Source: Cryobacterium sp. PH29-G1 (GTDB lineage Bacteria; Actinomycetota; Actinomycetes; Actinomycetales; Microbacteriaceae). Taken from it: DNA of 64,000 bases. The notes beneath the pieces were generated by a model, which ran no database searches, was not told the origin of the DNA, and worked only from the letters and a program-made list of their open reading frames with translations. Positions 33,418 to 41,457 of the stretch are shown here, piece by piece. Every line of letters begins with the position of its first letter. Within the stretch, counting starts at the first letter, position 1. Where the stretch lies: contig NZ_JASISY010000001.1 of NCBI RefSeq assembly GCF_030063365.1, positions 458,757 to 522,756 of the forward strand, written 5' to 3'. The translations under genes were made by a program, and so were the position numbers.

Positions 33418-34944
33418 ATGAAACTCGACCCGTCCCTTGATCGGAAAGGCAGCCCGATGTTACACACCCCAGATTCGTGTCTTGATACGTGGCTGGTCAG
33501 AGAATCTCTGGCCGAGGCCATGATTCCGGTGATCGGCCGGCTGTACCGCGAGAATAATGTGGTCACGAGCATCCACGGTCGCAGTCTGATCAACAAGTCG
33601 GCCATAAAGATTCTCAAGGCACACCGATTCGCGCGGCGGATCGGTAAGCACGAGCTGCTCCTGGAAGAAACGACCCCGCTGCTGAACACCCTGGCGCAGC
33701 TGGAACTCGGCTCGGGCGCGATCGATATTGCCCTGCTGAACCAAAAATTCAAGGAAGAAGGCAACAACGCCACGCTGGAAGAATTTCTGCGCGCGGAACT
33801 CGCCGACCTGGTGGGCCGGCGCGGCAGCGAAGAGCACGCCTGCACCGACGTCGTCCTGTACGGCTTTGGCCGGATTGGTCGGCTTCTGGCTCGGCTGCTG
33901 ATCGAAAAGGTCGGCGGCGGCCAGGGCCTGCGCCTGCGTGCCATTGTGGTGCGCCGCTCATCCGACAACGATCTGTCCAAGCGTGCCAGCCTGCTGCGCC
34001 GTGACTCGGTGCACGGTTCCTTCGACGGCACCATTCGGATCGACGAGGCCGCCAACACCATCACGGCCAACGGAGTACAGATCCAGGTGATCTACTCGGA
34101 TGACCCCGCCTCGATCGACTACACCGCATACGGCATCCACAATGCACTCGTGGTCGACAACACCGGCCGTTGGCGCGATGCCGAAGGACTGTCCCAGCAC
34201 CTGCAAAGCAAGGGGGTTGCACGCGTACTATTGACCGCTCCAGGCGAGGGCAACCTGAAGAACATCGTGTACGGCATCAACCACGGCACCATCGACGCCA
34301 CTGACCAGATCGTGTCCGCCGCCTCCTGCACCACGAACGCCATCACGCCGGTGCTGAAAGCCGTCAATAACAAGTTCGGTGTTATGCACGGCCATGTTGA
34401 AACCGTGCACTCCTTCACAAACGACCAAAATCTCATCGACAACTTTCACAAGGGTGACCGTCGCGGGCGCTCCGCCGTTCTGAACCTGGTCATTACCCAA
34501 ACAGGCGCCGCTCAGGCTGTGACCAAGGCGCTGCCCGAACTGCTGGGCAAGCTCACGGGGAGTTCTATCCGCGTCCCCACTCCGGACGTATCCCTGGCCA
34601 TTCTCAACCTCACCCTGCAAAATCCCACTACCAGGGACGAGATCAACAGCTACCTCCGTGAGATGTCACTCCACTCGGATCTGCGACAGCAGATCGACTT
34701 CATCGACTCACCTGAAGTGGTTTCCACAGATTTCGTCGGGTCACGCCGTACCGGGATCGTAGACGGCCTCGCCACCATTTCAAACGAGAAGAACCTGGTG
34801 CTCTACGTCTGGTACGACAACGAGTTCGGCTACAGCTGCCAGGTTGTGCGCGTCATGGAGGAAATGGCCGGAGTGAAACGGCACGCCTTCCCCTCCTCAG
34901 ACGCGGTCGAGGAGGCCATGTCGGTGCTTGCCGCCTTGGCATAG
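33418..34944 (+). CDS. gap: Glyceraldehyde-3-phosphate dehydrogenase, GapB-like with N-terminal extension
   Basis: A 508-residue GAPDH in which about 130 extra residues precede the Rossmann motif YGFGRIGRLLARLL. The catalytic Cys is in SAASCTTNAITPV, and VHSFTNDQNLIDNFHKGDRRGRSA and WYDNEFGYS complete the family signature. Long GAPDHs of this kind occur in corynebacteria and relatives beside a classical gap gene, and are thought to work mainly in the gluconeogenic direction. Two starts have ribosome sites, ATG 33418 and ATG 33457; I kept the first. In the RuMP context it links triose phosphate to the lower pathway. Confidence 0.92.
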   Translation: MKLDPSLDRKGSPMLHTPDSCLDTWLVRESLAEAMIPVIGRLYRENNVVTSIHGRSLINKSAIKILKAHRFARRIGKHELLLEETTPLLNTLAQLELGSGAIDIALLNQKFKEEGNNATLEEFLRAELADLVGRRGSEEHACTDVVLYGFGRIGRLLARLLIEKVGGGQGLRLRAIVVRRSSDNDLSKRASLLRRDSVHGSFDGTIRIDEAANTITANGVQIQVIYSDDPASIDYTAYGIHNALVVDNTGRWRDAEGLSQHLQSKGVARVLLTAPGEGNLKNIVYGINHGTIDATDQIVSAASCTTNAITPVLKAVNNKFGVMHGHVETVHSFTNDQNLIDNFHKGDRRGRSAVLNLVITQTGAAQAVTKALPELLGKLTGSSIRVPTPDVSLAILNLTLQNPTTRDEINSYLREMSLHSDLRQQIDFIDSPEVVSTDFVGSRRTGIVDGLATISNEKNLVLYVWYDNEFGYSCQVVRVMEEMAGVKRHAFPSSDAVEEAMSVLAALA

Positions 34945-35030
34945 TTCAACCGCGGTTCATCGAGTCGCGTCCGCCACCAGCAGACCGTCGGAGGCACTTC
35001 GGCGAGTCCCATCAGAAAGGTAATTTGAAA

Positions 35031-35393
35031 ATGAGCATAACCTTCCAGCCCCGTGAGCTCTTCGCCGGGGAACTCGACGAATCCCTCCTCGGCCAGCCAT
35101 TCGCCGACGTGCTCGGAGACAATATTGCGGTGCGGATGTCCGTTCCGTTCATCAGCGACGACTCGCGTATCCTGTCCGGTGTTTGGGAAGCCGAACCGGG
35201 CCTCTCGCGTTGGGAATTCCTGGAGCGCGGTGAAGCGATCCACGTTCTCGAAGGCCGCATGGTCGTCACTGAGGATGGCGGCGAACCGGTCATTCTGCAG
35301 GCTGGAACTGCCGCAGTCTTCCCCATTGGGTGGCAAGGAACGTGGGAGATTCAGGAACGCTTCAGAAAATTCTTTGTGATCTTTAATTCCTGA
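35031..35393 (+). CDS. Cupin_3 (DUF861)-type protein in the RuMP operon
   Basis: A 120-residue single cupin with the DUF861 pattern: SGVWEAEPGLSRWEFLERGEAIHVLEGRM and an aromatic C-terminal end (FPIGWQGTWEIQERFRKFF). I chose the ATG at 35031 with AGAAAGG 10 nt upstream; a TTG at 35025 is an alternative. It lies between gap and pfk on the same strand. Related proteins include ureidoglycine and ethanolamine-linked cupins, but no function can be given. It is the fourth small cupin in the amine/RuMP island. Confidence 0.83.
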   Translation: MSITFQPRELFAGELDESLLGQPFADVLGDNIAVRMSVPFISDDSRILSGVWEAEPGLSRWEFLERGEAIHVLEGRMVVTEDGGEPVILQAGTAAVFPIGWQGTWEIQERFRKFFVIFNS

Positions 35394-35431
35394 CCCGTGA
35401 GCGCTGCCGCCCCGACGATTTGAGCCGAAAC

Positions 35432-36457
35432 ATGAAAATTGGAATTCTCACCAGCGGTGGAGACTGCCCCGGTTTGAACGCCGTCATCCGCGGCGCCGTA
35501 CTCAAGGGAATTGCCATACACGGTCACGAATTCGTGGGATTCCTTGACGGTTGGCGCGGCGTCGTCGAGGGCGACATCATCGATATCCCCCGAACCCTGG
35601 TACGGGGCATCGCGAAGCACGGAGGCACCATCCTGGGCACCTCCCGCACCAATCCATTCGAAAACGGCGGGGGACCCGAGGTGATCAGGGCGCACCTGGA
35701 CCGGCTGGGCATCGACGCGATCATCGCGATCGGAGGCGAGGGAACCCTGGCCGCGGCTAAACGTCTGACGGACGCCGGATTGAACATTGTGGGCGTACCC
35801 AAGACGGTGGACAACGACCTGGACGCCACGGACTACAGCTTCGGTTTCGATACCGCGGTGCAGATTGCCACCGAAGCGATCGACCGGCTACGCACCACCG
35901 GTGAATCGCATCATCGATGCATTATCGCCGAGGTGATGGGGCGTCATGTGGGCTGGATCGCATTGCACGCCGGTATGGCTGCCGGCGCCCACGCCATCCT
36001 GATTCCCGAGCAGAAGGTGAGCCTGGAGCAGATTACCGAGTGGGTGCAGGACGCCCATGCCCGAGGGCGCGCACCACTGGTGGTGGTGGCAGAAGGCTTT
36101 GTTCCGGACCATATGGATTCTGCGCACTCCGACCGCGGGTTGGACACCTTTGGTCGTCCCCGGCTCGGAGGAATCGCCGATCAGCTGGCTCCGGAACTGG
36201 AAGCCCGGACCGGCATAGAAACCCGTGCCACGATCCTGGGCCACATCCAGCGCGGCGGCGTGCCGTCAGCGTTCGACCGCGTTCTGGCCACCCGGTTGGG
36301 CTTGGCGGCTATCGATTCAGTGACGGAACGAGCCTGGGGCACGATGGTTGCGCTGAAGGGCACGGAGATCGAACGGGTGGGCTTCGAAGAAGCGCTCGGC
36401 AAGCTGAAAACGGTCCCGCAGAAGCGCTACGACGAGGCCGCGGTCCTGTTCGGCTGA
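35432..36457 (+). CDS. pfkA: 6-phosphofructokinase
   Basis: Phosphorylates fructose 6-phosphate, the product of HxlB, to fructose 1,6-bisphosphate for cleavage to trioses. The 341-residue protein has GILTSGGDCPGLN, AIGGEGTLAAAKRL, the catalytic VPKTVDNDLDAT and VMGRHVGWIALHAGMA. Glycine in GGEGT favours ATP rather than pyrophosphate as donor, while Lys in PKTVDND is the PPi-like state, the mixed pattern usual in actinobacteria. I chose the ATG at 35432 because it begins directly with the conserved strand; a TTG at 35420 is possible. Last gene of the RuMP operon. Confidence 0.93.
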   Translation: MKIGILTSGGDCPGLNAVIRGAVLKGIAIHGHEFVGFLDGWRGVVEGDIIDIPRTLVRGIAKHGGTILGTSRTNPFENGGGPEVIRAHLDRLGIDAIIAIGGEGTLAAAKRLTDAGLNIVGVPKTVDNDLDATDYSFGFDTAVQIATEAIDRLRTTGESHHRCIIAEVMGRHVGWIALHAGMAAGAHAILIPEQKVSLEQITEWVQDAHARGRAPLVVVAEGFVPDHMDSAHSDRGLDTFGRPRLGGIADQLAPELEARTGIETRATILGHIQRGGVPSAFDRVLATRLGLAAIDSVTERAWGTMVALKGTEIERVGFEEALGKLKTVPQKRYDEAAVLFG

Positions 36458-36511
36458 CCCACGCGTCGCTCCGGGCTGGTAGAACCGTGCGCGGCAGACC
36501 ACACTGAACAG

Positions 36512-37438
36512 ATGCTGTCGCAACAATCCCTCGCCGCCATCACCGAACAAGCCCAGACTGCCGCTCGCCGGGCCGCCGAAACAGCCGGGCTGCAGGTGGG
36601 CGACGAGTCCAGTCTCGCCGGCCTGCTCGAGGTGGAGGCCCTGTTCAATACGGTTTGGCGCCTACCGGCGGGGGAGAGTGTGATGCCGTCGGAACTGCTC
36701 CGCAGCATGAGCCACGCCGGGTGCAATGTGACCGTGGCTCGCGACGAATCCGGCCGACTCGTCGGCGCCGCCGCGGCGCTGGTCACGCCACGGGCGCCCT
36801 CGATCCCACCGAACACGAACCAACCCGCCGCGGATCAGGCCCCAGCGCGGCAATCCCCGTCCATGTACTCCCTGATTGCCGGGGTACTGCCGGGCGTCGG
36901 CGACCACGGCGTGGGGTTCGCCATGAAACAGCATCAGCGGGCCTGGGGTTTGGCCCGCGACCTCAGAGAGATGACCTGGACCTTTGACCCGCTGGTCAGC
37001 CGCAACGCCCGGTTCAATCTCACCAAACTCGGCGCTCACGCGCGCAAGTACGCCGTCGACTTCTACGGTCCGATGCAGGGCGAGGTGAACGCCAACGACG
37101 AGAGTGACCGCTTGGTTGCCGTCTGGCCGCTCACCAGCGACACCACCGCAGCGTGCAGCGAACGCCGCCCCGAAGCCGTCGCTGGTCCCGTCGTCGAGCG
37201 CCGCGCTGTGCTTCGGCTGGGGCCCGACGGCGAGCCGGCACTGGTGGCGGCTCACGGCGCCCTGTGGTGTCGGGTTCCCACCGACATTGTGGCGTTGCGG
37301 GCGCAGAACCCGCGGGTGGCCGCCGAGTGGCGGCACAGCATCCGCTCTATTTTTACCGATGTATTCGCTTCGGGGCATGTCGCCCGCGGGGTCAGCCGAG
37401 ACGGTTGGTACCGCCTCGTACCAGGAGGTACAGCATGA
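36512..37438 (+). CDS. GNAT-like protein (COG3375 type)
   Basis: A 308-residue protein with a GNAT-like acyltransferase fold in its first half: LLEVEALFNTVWRLP, VARDESGRLVGAAAAL, and VGFAMKQHQRAWGLARDLREMTWTFDPLVSRNARFNLTKL-type sequence with the conserved DPL and FN residues. It overlaps the start of the enolase-superfamily gene by ATGA. This pairing is common in actinobacteria and suggests joint action on N-acyl amino acids, but the substrate is unknown. No obvious ribosome site precedes the ATG. Confidence 0.72.
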   Translation: MLSQQSLAAITEQAQTAARRAAETAGLQVGDESSLAGLLEVEALFNTVWRLPAGESVMPSELLRSMSHAGCNVTVARDESGRLVGAAAALVTPRAPSIPPNTNQPAADQAPARQSPSMYSLIAGVLPGVGDHGVGFAMKQHQRAWGLARDLREMTWTFDPLVSRNARFNLTKLGAHARKYAVDFYGPMQGEVNANDESDRLVAVWPLTSDTTAACSERRPEAVAGPVVERRAVLRLGPDGEPALVAAHGALWCRVPTDIVALRAQNPRVAAEWRHSIRSIFTDVFASGHVARGVSRDGWYRLVPGGTA

Positions 37439-38544
37439 AAATCGAGGCCATCGAGCTGCGGCGGGTGCACCTGCCGTTGGTGCGGCCCTTTCGCACCTCG
37501 TTCGGCACCTCGACCGAGCGGGAGGTGACCGTGTTGCGCGTGCTCACAGCGGATGCCGAGGGCTGGGCCGAGTGCGCCGCCGACGCCCGCCCGTTGTACA
37601 GCTCCGAGTTTCTCGACGCGAGCGATCTGGTCATTCGCGACCACCTGGTGCCGCGATTGCAAGCGCTCGGGGACCGACTCACGGCCGAGCTGGTCGCGAC
37701 CGTGCTGGAACCGGTCAAGGGCCACATGATGAGCAAGGCCGTACTCGAAACGGCCATTCTGGACGCGCAGCTGAAAACAACGGGCGTGTCCTTGGGCAGT
37801 CACCTCGGCGCCGTGCACGATACCGTGCCGGCCGGCGTGTCGGTGGGCATCATGGACTCGATCTCCGAACTGCTCGACGCTGTCACCGGCTATCTCGCCG
37901 AGGGATACCTGCGGATCAAACTGAAGATCGAACCCGGGTGGGATCTGGCACCGGTGCGAGCCGTGCGCGAACGTTTCGGGCCAGACCTGCTGCTGCAGGT
38001 CGATGCCAATACGGCCTACACGCTCGCTGACGCGCGCCATCTGGCCCGGTTGGACCCGTTCGGCCTGCTGCTGATGGAACAGCCGATGAAGGAAGACGAC
38101 ATGCTCGGCCACGCCAGCCTGGCCAAGCTCATCACCACACCGATCTGCCTCGACGAATCCATCGAATCCGCCCGCGACGCCGCGACGGCGATCACGCTCG
38201 GCGCGTGCAGCATCATCAATGTGAAGCCGGCTCGGGTCGGCGGGTATCTGGAGGCCCGGCGCATCCACGACGTCGCCGCGGCCCACGGCGTGCCGGTCTG
38301 GTGCGGCGGCATGCTCGAAACCGGCATCGGCCGGGCGGCCAACGTGGCCCTCGCCGCGCTGCCGAACTTCGTGCTGCCGGGCGATACCTCCGCCTCGAAC
38401 CGATACTTTGCGCAGGATCTCACCGCGCCGTTCGAACTCGAAAACGGTCACCTGCGGGTACCGACCGGGCCCGGCATCGGCGTGGAGGTCTTGACCGACG
38501 TGCTGGCCAAAGTCACCGCAAGCACCGACACCATCCGGTTCTAG
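37435..38544 (+). CDS. Enolase-superfamily enzyme, N-acylamino acid racemase / o-succinylbenzoate synthase-like
   Basis: A 369-residue member of the muconate-lactonising subgroup. The capping domain spans residues 1-130. In the barrel the catalytic lysine pair is at [10 protein letters not shown], the metal ligands are Asp in [10 protein letters not shown], Glu in LLMEQPM and Asp in ICLDESIE, and the second base is Lys in [11 protein letters not shown]. The [13 protein letters not shown] segment is typical of NAAAR/OSBS. The start has a perfect AGGAGG. The coupled GNAT-like gene and absence of menaquinone genes favour N-acylamino-acid racemisation over menaquinone synthesis. Confidence 0.85.
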   Translation: MKIEAIELRRVHLPLVRPFRTSFGTSTEREVTVLRVLTADAEGWAECAADARPLYSSEFLDASDLVIRDHLVPRLQALGDRLTAELVATVLEPVKGHMMSKAVLETAILDAQLKTTGVSLGSHLGAVHDTVPAGVSVGIMDSISELLDAVTGYLAEGYLRIKLKIEPGWDLAPVRAVRERFGPDLLLQVDANTAYTLADARHLARLDPFGLLLMEQPMKEDDMLGHASLAKLITTPICLDESIESARDAATAITLGACSIINVKPARVGGYLEARRIHDVAAAHGVPVWCGGMLETGIGRAANVALAALPNFVLPGDTSASNRYFAQDLTAPFELENGHLRVPTGPGIGVEVLTDVLAKVTASTDTIRF

Positions 38545-38611
38545 CACCCGTGGCGTCGGGGCCCGGTCGGTGCCGGGCCTACGCTGGAAGCTACGAAACC
38601 CTGGAGGAACA

Positions 38612-39079
38612 ATGACCGTATTGACCGCCGATTTGTACGACGAGCGTGGCGAAGAGCTGCAATCCGTACCCTTGCAGTTTCAGACGATCGGCGGGCGGGC
38701 GCGCTTCAGCGGCCCGATCCGCACCGTCACCTGCTTCGAAGACAACGCGCTGCTCAAGTCCATCCTGTCCACGCCGGGCGACGGCGCCGTACTCGTCATT
38801 GACGGCGGCGGCTCACTCAACTCGGCGCTGATGGGCGACATGATCGCCGACCTCGCCGTGGCCAACGGCTGGTCGGGCGCGATCATCAACGGTGCCGTGC
38901 GCGACCGGGTCGCCATCGGCGCGCTCGATCTGGGCGTTAAAGCGCTCGGCAGCAACCCCCGCAAGAGTTCCAAGACCGGTTCCGGGGTAGCGGATGCCGT
39001 CGTCGAGATCGCCGGAGTCGTCTTCACCCCGGGGCGCAGCGTGTATTGCGACGAAGACGGAATTCTCGTCGAGCGCTGA
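38612..39079 (+). CDS. rraA: RraA-like protein (4-hydroxy-4-methyl-2-oxoglutarate aldolase / RraA family)
   Basis: A 155-residue protein with the RraA fold: [41 protein letters not shown] and [34 protein letters not shown]. The GxxGDxxA-type and RD motifs used for substrate binding in the aldolases are partly visible, so either an aldolase or an RNase E-regulating role is possible; in actinobacteria the name RraA is mostly by similarity. Start ATG 38612 has GGAGGAAC upstream. Confidence 0.87.
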   Translation: MTVLTADLYDERGEELQSVPLQFQTIGGRARFSGPIRTVTCFEDNALLKSILSTPGDGAVLVIDGGGSLNSALMGDMIADLAVANGWSGAIINGAVRDRVAIGALDLGVKALGSNPRKSSKTGSGVADAVVEIAGVVFTPGRSVYCDEDGILVER

Positions 39080-39226
39080 TCTGGCCACCGCGTGAAGTGT
39101 TGAGCGAGGAGCTCAGCACGTCATCGGGGCACCGGTCACGGTCGACGTCGTGTGCGCAAGTACCCCAATGGGGGCTGCTCGCCGCACTGTCGGGAGGGTA
39201 GATTCAAGCACCCGAACAGGAGAACC

Positions 39227-40030
39227 GTGACCATCGACGCTCCGAGTATGCGACAGCGTTGCCCTGCGCAGTCGATCATAGAAGTGCTCCTGCTGGAGCA
39301 ACGGCTCGTCGCGCCGCGCCGCCGGTGGGAACGCCTGATCGGTCGTTCGCCGCTCAGCGCCGAAAGCGTTCGCTGCTTCGATGCCGCCCGCGCCGAAATC
39401 GCCGTGGGACTCACCCTGCACGAACTGCCTCGGGAATGGATCGTCTTTCATTCCCTCCCGGTGGGCGATAGCGGTGCCGACGTTGATCACCTCGTCATCG
39501 GTCCCGGCGGAGTTTTTGCGCTTCATTCCGAGCGGCAAGCGCGTCAGGCGGTTCAGGTTGCCGGGCGCAGCGTGCAGGTCGGAGCTCGAAGAATCCCCTA
39601 CGTGCGCGAAGCCGAATACGAGGCGGTCTGTCTCACCACCCTTCTCGCCCGGTGGCTGCCGCGGTCCGCATCGGTGCACGGCGTCGTCGTGCTCGTGGAT
39701 ACCAAGAGCGTGACCGTGAAGGCGCAACCGGCCCACGTGAAAGTTGTCGAGGCGGCGGGCCTCTGCGCGTGGTTGCAGGCACTGCCTCCGGTGCTCACAC
39801 CACTGGACCGGATCGAAGTCGCCGGCTTCGTTGAGAACCCGGTGCTGTGGCAGGCGCTCGCGGCCGTGCAACCGGCGGAGATTCTGCAGCGGTTTGGTGC
39901 TCTCGAAGCCGAGGTGGCCCGTGCTCGTCGCACCCGCCTGCTCTGGCTGCCGCTCGGACTGCTGCTGGTCGCACTCGGTGCCGCGGGAATGCTCCTGCTC
40001 CTGCTGCCCCAGCTCAGCGGCACGCTATAG
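39227..40030 (+). CDS. NERD-domain protein 1 (C-terminal membrane anchor)
   Basis: A 267-residue protein with a nuclease-related domain (VDHLVIGPGGVFALHSE) and one hydrophobic helix at the C-terminus (LLWLPLGLLLVALGAAGML). In typical NERD domains the strand after the GPGGVF turn carries a lysine (D/N-x-K); here it reads HSERQ, so the presumed nuclease lysine is missing. GTG start at 39227 with AGGAGAA upstream. First of three related genes in 3.2 kb. Confidence 0.7.
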   Translation: MTIDAPSMRQRCPAQSIIEVLLLEQRLVAPRRRWERLIGRSPLSAESVRCFDAARAEIAVGLTLHELPREWIVFHSLPVGDSGADVDHLVIGPGGVFALHSERQARQAVQVAGRSVQVGARRIPYVREAEYEAVCLTTLLARWLPRSASVHGVVVLVDTKSVTVKAQPAHVKVVEAAGLCAWLQALPPVLTPLDRIEVAGFVENPVLWQALAAVQPAEILQRFGALEAEVARARRTRLLWLPLGLLLVALGAAGMLLLLLPQLSGTL

Positions 40031-40206
40031 AGCGGATGTCTCGGTGCGCCGGCGTGAGGGCGGTCTGACCAGACGCAACGGCTGTTCGCGCCACCGGCGC
40101 GAACACGGCCGGCCCGCCGGCTTTCGCGTGGCTGAACGTCACCCGTTCTGGGGGTCTTGCGGCGGGGGTGACACTGGCAAGATATAGAACCCGGCGAGGA
40201 GCACTG

Positions 40207-40956
40207 ATGACTCATATACTCTCCACGCGGCGGCGTCTGGTGACGCCCCCGGAACTTATCGAATCGAATCGCACCGAATCTAATCGCACCGAATCTAATC
40301 GCACCGGAGCGCCTCGACCATTCACCTGTTCGGCCTGGCTGCTCGGTCGCTCGTGGCGCCGGGCATCCGCCACGCCAACCGACCTGGCGCTGGCCCGGGC
40401 GCTCACCGAGACCGCGCTCGACTCGCTGCTGGACACGCTGCCGCAGCACTGGGCCGCCTTCGCTCCGCCCGATATCGGTGGTGACGCCGAGCGCGCCACG
40501 CGCCTGCTGGTGGGCCCCGGCGGTGTTTTCGCGTTGCAGGCACAGCTCTATGACGGCCAGATCGCCTGGGTACATCGGCACACCGTGCTCGTCGCTGGGC
40601 AGCGCTCGCCGGATTCCGCGGTCGCCGAAGCTGCCGCGCGCCGCGTGACGATGCTCCTGCGCGGTCGGCTGCCACTTCGTGCCGCGGTGCAGCCTGCGCT
40701 GGTCGTGCTCGGCACTCGGGCACGGTGGACCACCGGCCGATCGGCGCCTGGCCGCACAATGCTCGGCAAGACTGCGAGCAAGACGGTGCCGCTACTCGGC
40801 TCGGCAACTCTGGGCGATTGGCTGGCCGCCCGTCCGCAGGTGCTGCGCCCGGCCGAACGCATGGAACTCGCCGCCGTGATCGATAACCCGCTGACCTGGG
40901 GCATCCGCCCGTCGATTGCGCCGCGTTCCGGTGGCGCCGAGCAGCCGAAAGCGTAG
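40207..40956 (+). CDS. NERD-like protein 2, degenerate, with ESNRT repeats
   Basis: A 249-residue relative of the neighbouring NERD proteins. It keeps the LLVGPGGVFALQAQ turn and the RPAERMELAAVIDNP region near the C-terminus, but the Asp-x-His before the turn and the Lys after it are both lost, and there is no membrane helix. The N-terminal region contains three copies of a 15-nt repeat encoding NRTES. Start ATG 40207 after GAGGAG. Probably a non-catalytic paralogue. Confidence 0.62.
   Translation: MTHILSTRRRLVTPPELIESNRTESNRTESNRTGAPRPFTCSAWLLGRSWRRASATPTDLALARALTETALDSLLDTLPQHWAAFAPPDIGGDAERATRLLVGPGGVFALQAQLYDGQIAWVHRHTVLVAGQRSPDSAVAEAAARRVTMLLRGRLPLRAAVQPALVVLGTRARWTTGRSAPGRTMLGKTASKTVPLLGSATLGDWLAARPQVLRPAERMELAAVIDNPLTWGIRPSIAPRSGGAEQPKA
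40267..40311 (+). repeat. 15-nt tandem repeat inside NERD-like gene 2
   Basis: Two perfect copies and one near-complete copy of a 15-nt unit beginning AATCGCACCG. A multiple of three, so changes in copy number keep the frame. Confidence 0.85.
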
Positions 40957-40971
40957 GAGACGGGCCGATCG

Positions 40972-41211
40972 TCAGCGCTTGGCCGGACCACGCCGCTTGG
41001 CCGGACCGTTGCCCCTGGCTGAGAGCAGACGGGCGCGCACCGAGAAGGCACCGCCGACCACGAGGGAAACGATGGCCGCCGGCAGGATCGCATCGACGAA
41101 CCGGTTGCCCGAGAGAAGATTGGCCAGCAGGAGAAGCACGGCTAAGCCGCTGAAGCCTAGTCCGGCGATCGCGCAAACGTTGAAGGTCAGGTATTTCACG
41201 TGCGGATCCAA
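40972..41211 (-). CDS. Small two-helix membrane protein
   Basis: About 75-79 residues with two hydrophobic helices (AIAGLGFSGLAVLLLLANLL and AILPAAIVSLVVGGAF) joined by SGNRFVD, and a basic C-terminal tail with a repeated GPAKR motif. Both ends appear cytoplasmic. The start is TTG at 41211 or GTG at 41199. It is convergent with NERD-like gene 2. No family recognised. Confidence 0.6.
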   Translation of the reverse strand: MDPHVKYLTFNVCAIAGLGFSGLAVLLLLANLLSGNRFVDAILPAAIVSLVVGGAFSVRARLLSARGNGPAKRRGPAKR

Positions 41212-41457
41212 TCGGTGGGGTGAGTTTCAGGCTAGCTGACGTTGCCCTACTTAATGGGGGAGGCACCGGAGCGGCCGGTCCATCTATATTGACAGCGGAT
41301 GCTCCGCACCAGCCTCGTGCGTCGCCGCCCCAGTCCGAATGAGTAATACTTAAGAGTTGCTAACGAACGCTCGGACGCGGCCGACTGTAAACCCGGAATC
41401 GACATGTGTCGGCGCCACGATAGTACGGGGTGCGAACCCCTGGTGAGGCAAGTGAAC

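Noticed and set aside
35432..36457. Pyrophosphate-dependent PFK
   Set aside because: The GGEGT motif has Gly where PPi enzymes have Asp, so ATP is the more likely donor in spite of the Lys in PKTVDND.
37252..38547. 431-codon minus-strand open frame
   Set aside because: Antisense to the enolase-superfamily gene, which has all catalytic residues.
41400..41457. Short GGGGT-N4-ACCCC hairpin before NERD gene 3 as a riboswitch
   Set aside because: Only a 4-5-bp stem with no conserved aptamer features; most likely chance.
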